Part shown: piece after piece, positions 61,316 to 64,000 of the stretch | Numbering within the stretch: the first letter of the stretch is position 1 | How the letters are laid out: each line of letters opens with the position of its first letter | Origin: Alistipes sp. An66 | GTDB taxonomy: Bacteria; Bacteroidota; Bacteroidia; Bacteroidales; Rikenellaceae | Direction: 5' to 3' | Length of the DNA: 64,000 nucleotides | Assembly (NCBI RefSeq): GCF_002161445.1 | Contig: NZ_NFHT01000007.1 | Location: 1-64,000 of the forward strand | The notes under the pieces: model-generated | The model's database searches: none | Seen by the model: the letters and a program-made list of their open reading frames with translations, nothing else | Told to the model about the DNA's origin: nothing | Translations under genes and position numbers: made by a program

Positions 61316-62545
61316 ATGACCTCACTCACCGAATTTTTCAACAAGCACGAAGATGAGACCCTGAAAGGAATCTCACACAAAAACAGCATCATCAAGCGCA
61401 ACATCATCGCGCACATGGCCGTCAACGGCGAGTGCACGCTCTCGGAACTCACGAAGGAGCTGCACATCAGCGTCCCGACCATCACCAAACTGGTTCAGGA
61501 ACTCGTCGACGAAAACATCGTCACCGACCTCGGCAAGGTGGAAACCCCGGGCGGGCGCCGTCCGAACATCTTCGGCCTGGCCAATTCGGCCATCTACTTC
61601 GCGGGAGTGAACGTCGGCCGCGACAACATGCGGTTCCTGATCACCGACCTGCAAAACAACATCATCAAGGAGGAGAACGACTTCACGTTCGAACTCATCG
61701 ACCGCCCGCAGTGCATCGAGCGCATCTGCTCGAACATCGAGCACTTCATCGCCAACTGCGGCATCGACCGCGGCAAGATCCTCGGACTGGGCGTCTGCAT
61801 GACCGGGCGCGTGAACCCCGCCACGGGCCGCAGCTACAAATACTTCACCACGAGCGAACAGTCCCTGCGCGACATCCTCGAAGAGCGCGTGGGCATCCGC
61901 GTGCTGCTGGAAAACGACACCCGCGCCCGCTGTTATGCCGAATACACCTGCGGCAAGTCGAAGGACGAGAGCAACGTCCTCTACCTCCACATGGGGCGCG
62001 GCGTCGCAATCGGAATCGTGGTCGACGGACAGCTCTACTACGGCAAGAGCGGATTCGCCGGCGAGTTCGGACACATCCCCTTCTTCGACAACGAGATCAT
62101 CTGCTCGTGCGGCAAGAAGGGATGTCTGGAAACCGAAGTCTCGGGTATCGCCATCGAGGACAAGATGTGCCGTCTGATCGAAAAGGGCGTCAACACGATC
62201 CTGAAAGAGAAATACGACCAGCAGAAGAGCATCCACATCGACGACATCATCAACGCGGCGAAAAATGACGACAACCTCTCGATCGAACTGATCGAGGAGG
62301 CCGGCGAGAAGGTCGGCAAGGCCGTGGCGTTCCTGATCAACACGTTCAATCCCGAAACGGTGATCGTGGGCGGCAACCTCGCCGCCGCAGGCGACTACAT
62401 CATGCTGCCGCTGAAATCCGCCACGAACAAATATTCGCTCAACCTGGTCTACAAGGATACGAAATTCCGGGTTTCGAAGATGAGCGAGAACGCCAATGCG
62501 TGGGGTGTGGCGATGCTGATCCGCAACAAGGTCATCGGGTTGTGA
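61316..62545 (+). CDS. ROK-family transcriptional regulator (NagC-like)
   Basis: A 409-aa regulator. The N-terminal winged helix-turn-helix (about 25-85: GECTLSELTKELHISVPTITKLVQELVDENIV) is followed by a ROK sugar-binding domain. That domain has the inducer-binding Glu/His in GFAGEFGHIPF and the zinc motif CSCGKKGCLE. NagC and Mlc relatives sense GlcNAc-6-P or sugar-transport state. Nearby amino-sugar genes (51594-56206) make those a candidate target, but the palindrome in its own promoter is the only site seen. A GNAT gene starts within its stop codon (TGATG). Confidence 0.88.
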   Translation: MTSLTEFFNKHEDETLKGISHKNSIIKRNIIAHMAVNGECTLSELTKELHISVPTITKLVQELVDENIVTDLGKVETPGGRRPNIFGLANSAIYFAGVNVGRDNMRFLITDLQNNIIKEENDFTFELIDRPQCIERICSNIEHFIANCGIDRGKILGLGVCMTGRVNPATGRSYKYFTTSEQSLRDILEERVGIRVLLENDTRARCYAEYTCGKSKDESNVLYLHMGRGVAIGIVVDGQLYYGKSGFAGEFGHIPFFDNEIICSCGKKGCLETEVSGIAIEDKMCRLIEKGVNTILKEKYDQQKSIHIDDIINAAKNDDNLSIELIEEAGEKVGKAVAFLINTFNPETVIVGGNLAAAGDYIMLPLKSATNKYSLNLVYKDTKFRVSKMSENANAWGVAMLIRNKVIGL

Positions 62546-63276
62546 TGATGCTGTCGGGAGGCGCCGTCCGCCTGCGGGCCGTGGAGCCGGAGGATGCCGA
62601 ACTCCTCTACGAGTGGGAGAACGATCCGGCGGTCTGGGCCGTGAGCGGCACGACGGAACCCTTCTCGCGGGAACAGATCCAACGCTTCATCGAGCGGCAG
62701 GCTTCGGGCGGAGATTTGTTGCGAACCGGTCAGTTACGGTTGATGATCGAGGTGCCGGAGCCAGCGGGAGCGGCGGAAACGGGAGCGGCGGAAACGGGAG
62801 CGGCGGAAACGGGAGCGGCGGAAACGGGAGTAGCGGAAACGGGAGTAGCGGAAACGGGAGTAGCGGAAACGGGAGCGGCGGAAACGGGAGCGGCGGAAAC
62901 GGAAGCAGAGCCGGGAATGACCGACGAAGCAAAGGCCGCGAATCCGAATCGGACGTCCCGCATGTTCCGCACGGTCGGGACGATCGACCTCTTCGAATAC
63001 GACGTGCTGCACGGACGGGCCGGAATCGGGATCCTGATCTATGACCGGAGCGACCGGGGCCGGGGCTACGCCGCCGATGCGGTTGAGACGCTCTGCCGTT
63101 ACGCCCGCGAGAGGTTGCGGATGCACCAGTTGTGGTGCAATGTCGGAGCGGAGAACGAAGCGAGCCTGCGGCTTTTCCGGGGGCTTGGGTTCCGGGAGAT
63201 CGGCAGGAAGCGCGACTGGCTCTGGACTCCCGACGGCTACGGCGACGAGATTATGCTGCAAAAGATCCTGGAATAA
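62545..63276 (+). CDS. GNAT-family N-acetyltransferase with an internal repeat insertion
   Basis: A 243-aa RimJ/RimL/SpeG-type acetyltransferase. N-terminal [27 protein letters not shown]; acetyl-CoA-binding core [10 protein letters not shown]...[29 protein letters not shown]-terminal [18 protein letters not shown]. Between strand LRLMIEV and strand VGTIDLF lies an insertion of about 65 residues, mostly nine [10 protein letters not shown] repeats (encoded at 62766-62900), where relatives have a short loop. The insertion keeps the frame and sits in a surface loop, so activity may survive. The start overlaps the ROK regulator stop by one base. Substrate unknown. Confidence 0.85.
   Translation: MMLSGGAVRLRAVEPEDAELLYEWENDPAVWAVSGTTEPFSREQIQRFIERQASGGDLLRTGQLRLMIEVPEPAGAAETGAAETGAAETGAAETGVAETGVAETGVAETGAAETGAAETEAEPGMTDEAKAANPNRTSRMFRTVGTIDLFEYDVLHGRAGIGILIYDRSDRGRGYAADAVETLCRYARERLRMHQLWCNVGAENEASLRLFRGLGFREIGRKRDWLWTPDGYGDEIMLQKILE
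62766..62900 (+). repeat. Nine tandem 15-bp repeats inside the GNAT gene
   Basis: Unit GGGAGCGGCGGAAAC. Copies 1-4 and 8-9 are identical; copies 5-7 carry TA for CG, changing Ala to Val. Perfect identity within each block points to recent slippage or unequal exchange. Because 15 is a multiple of 3, copy-number changes never shift the frame. Confidence 0.95.
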
Positions 63277-63313
63277 AACGACAACAGCCTGCATGGATGC
63301 AGGCTGTTGTCGT
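63276..63313. terminator. Bidirectional terminator between the GNAT and GH3 genes
   Basis: AACGACAACAGCCTGCAT and ATGCAGGCTGTTGTCGTT form an 18-nt perfect inverted repeat separated by 2 nt. T-richness is limited. Confidence 0.75.
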
Positions 63314-63342
63314 TACAGAGGCCGAGAACCGGCTGAAATCCC

Positions 63343-64000
63343 CTATTCCACCAGGGTCAGCTTCACCTTCCGGTCCTTGACAAGGATGTAGTAGTCACCC
63401 GGTTCAAGGAAGCGGTTTCCGTCCTCATCCACAAAGGCCAGATCGCGTTCGGGATTGATCTCGAAACGGAAACGTCCGGTCTCACCGCTTCGCAGCAGCC
63501 GTTTTTCAAAATGACGTAACTCCTTCACCGGGCGTGAGATCCGGCATACCGGATCGGAGACAAACCAGAAGACGGTCTCGGCGCCGTCGCGCGAACCGGT
63601 ATTCGTCACATCGACCTCCACCGTGATCCGATCGCCACGCCGGAACGTTTCGCAGGACACGACCGGCTCTCCGTATGAGAAAGTCGTGTAGCAGAGCCCG
63701 TGTCCGAACTCATACAGCGGAGTCGAAGGAATATCCTGATATTTGCCCTGATGGGGACGAGCGCTCTGCCGGTGGTTGTAGTAAATCGGAATCTGCCCCG
63801 TCGCATAAGGGAAGGTGATTGCCAGACGTCCCGACGGATTGATCCGTCCGGAAAGAATCCCGGCGGCGGGGGCTCCGCCGCGAACTCCGGGCTGCCAGAC
63901 CTGGAGAATCGCCGCGCTCAAAGGTTCGAGCCGGCAGAGTTCCAGCGGACGGCCGCTCGTGAGCAGCAGGACGACCGGTTTGCCGCACTGCGCCACCTCG
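63343..64000 (-). CDS. Glycoside hydrolase family 3, C-terminal part (gene continues beyond window)
   Basis: The last 218 or so codons of a GH3 beta-glucosidase/xylosidase-type enzyme; the 5' part lies beyond position 64000. The visible sequence covers the end of the GH3 C-terminal sandwich (GKPVVLLLTSGRPLEL, QVWQPGVRGGAPAAGILSGRINPSGRLAITFP), including the typical YEFGHGLCYTTFSY. A fibronectin type III-like domain follows (ITVEVDVTNTGSRDGAETVFWFV...LEPGDYYILV). The nucleophile Asp of the N-terminal barrel is out of view, so activity and signal peptide cannot be judged. Confidence 0.93.
   Translation of the reverse strand, partial: EVAQCGKPVVLLLTSGRPLELCRLEPLSAAILQVWQPGVRGGAPAAGILSGRINPSGRLAITFPYATGQIPIYYNHRQSARPHQGKYQDIPSTPLYEFGHGLCYTTFSYGEPVVSCETFRRGDRITVEVDVTNTGSRDGAETVFWFVSDPVCRISRPVKELRHFEKRLLRSGETGRFRFEINPERDLAFVDEDGNRFLEPGDYYILVKDRKVKLTLVE

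Noticed and set aside
62687..62972. Minus-strand open frames of repetitive Pro/Phe/Leu or Ala/Pro/Val residues
   Set aside because: They are readings of the 15-bp repeat inside the GNAT gene, whose own frame has flanking acetyltransferase motifs on both sides.

Overview
The window looks like a chromosomal piece of a high-GC gut Bacteroidota, most likely Alistipes or a near relative (Rikenellaceae). Reasons: two SusC/SusD pairs, many SPII lipoproteins, Bacteroidota promoters (TTTG box, about 19-20 bp, then TAnnTTTG), few Shine-Dalgarno sites, and high GC in most genes. The genus is an inference; no rRNA is present.

Layout. 1-5578: a DUF4988/BspA-type surface lipoprotein, a LytS/LytTR two-component pair, a small HsdR_N-like nuclease-fold protein and a truncated GH2-like protein. 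5702-8079: tRNA-Lys(CTT), then an AT-richer, probably acquired DNA methyltransferase plus candidate endonuclease. 8276-18449: ECF sigma/FecR anti-sigma, SusC/SusD, a surface phosphodiesterase-fold lipoprotein and a PKD/beta-propeller lipoprotein. This is a nutrient-uptake locus with no glycosidase. 18589-28725: amino-acid biosynthesis. thrB-thrC point left and ilvD-ilvB-ilvN-ilvC-asnB point right from a shared 0.9-kb intergenic region. Each operon has its own short leader peptide: Thr-rich before thrBC, Leu/Val/Ile-rich before ilvD. The ilv leader is followed by a complete terminator/antiterminator arrangement. 29002-31080: a ROK sugar kinase and mannose-6-phosphate isomerase.

31399-51437 is a glycosaminoglycan utilisation locus in two divergent arms. 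The left arm has a DUF4988 lipoprotein, a PL29-like lyase, a Ser-type sulfatase, a PL8 chondroitinase and a GH88 unsaturated glucuronidase. The right arm has a second PL8 lyase, SusC, SusD and a DUF5017-like lipoprotein. Next to it, 51594-56206 encodes an N-acetylhexosamine kinase-like protein, a CBM9-like protein, a NagB/PIG-L fusion and a canonical NagB, which could channel released amino sugars into fructose-6-phosphate. A NagC-like ROK regulator lies at 61316.

The rest comprises a cobalamin riboswitch driving a lone BtuG-like lipoprotein, fabD, two tandem envelope proteins sharing an N-terminal module, a GNAT acetyltransferase with an in-frame 15-bp minisatellite, and the C-terminal end of a GH3 enzyme.

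The most unusual features are regulatory RNA or repeat structures: the thr and ilv leader-peptide attenuators; a leader hairpin found at the same distance before two unrelated envelope genes; a duplicated intergenic hairpin whose copies differ by compensatory stem changes; and the minisatellite inside the acetyltransferase fold. Two proteins appear to have lost catalytic residues: the GH2-like protein (Glu to Gln) and the NagB domain of the fusion (His to Gln).
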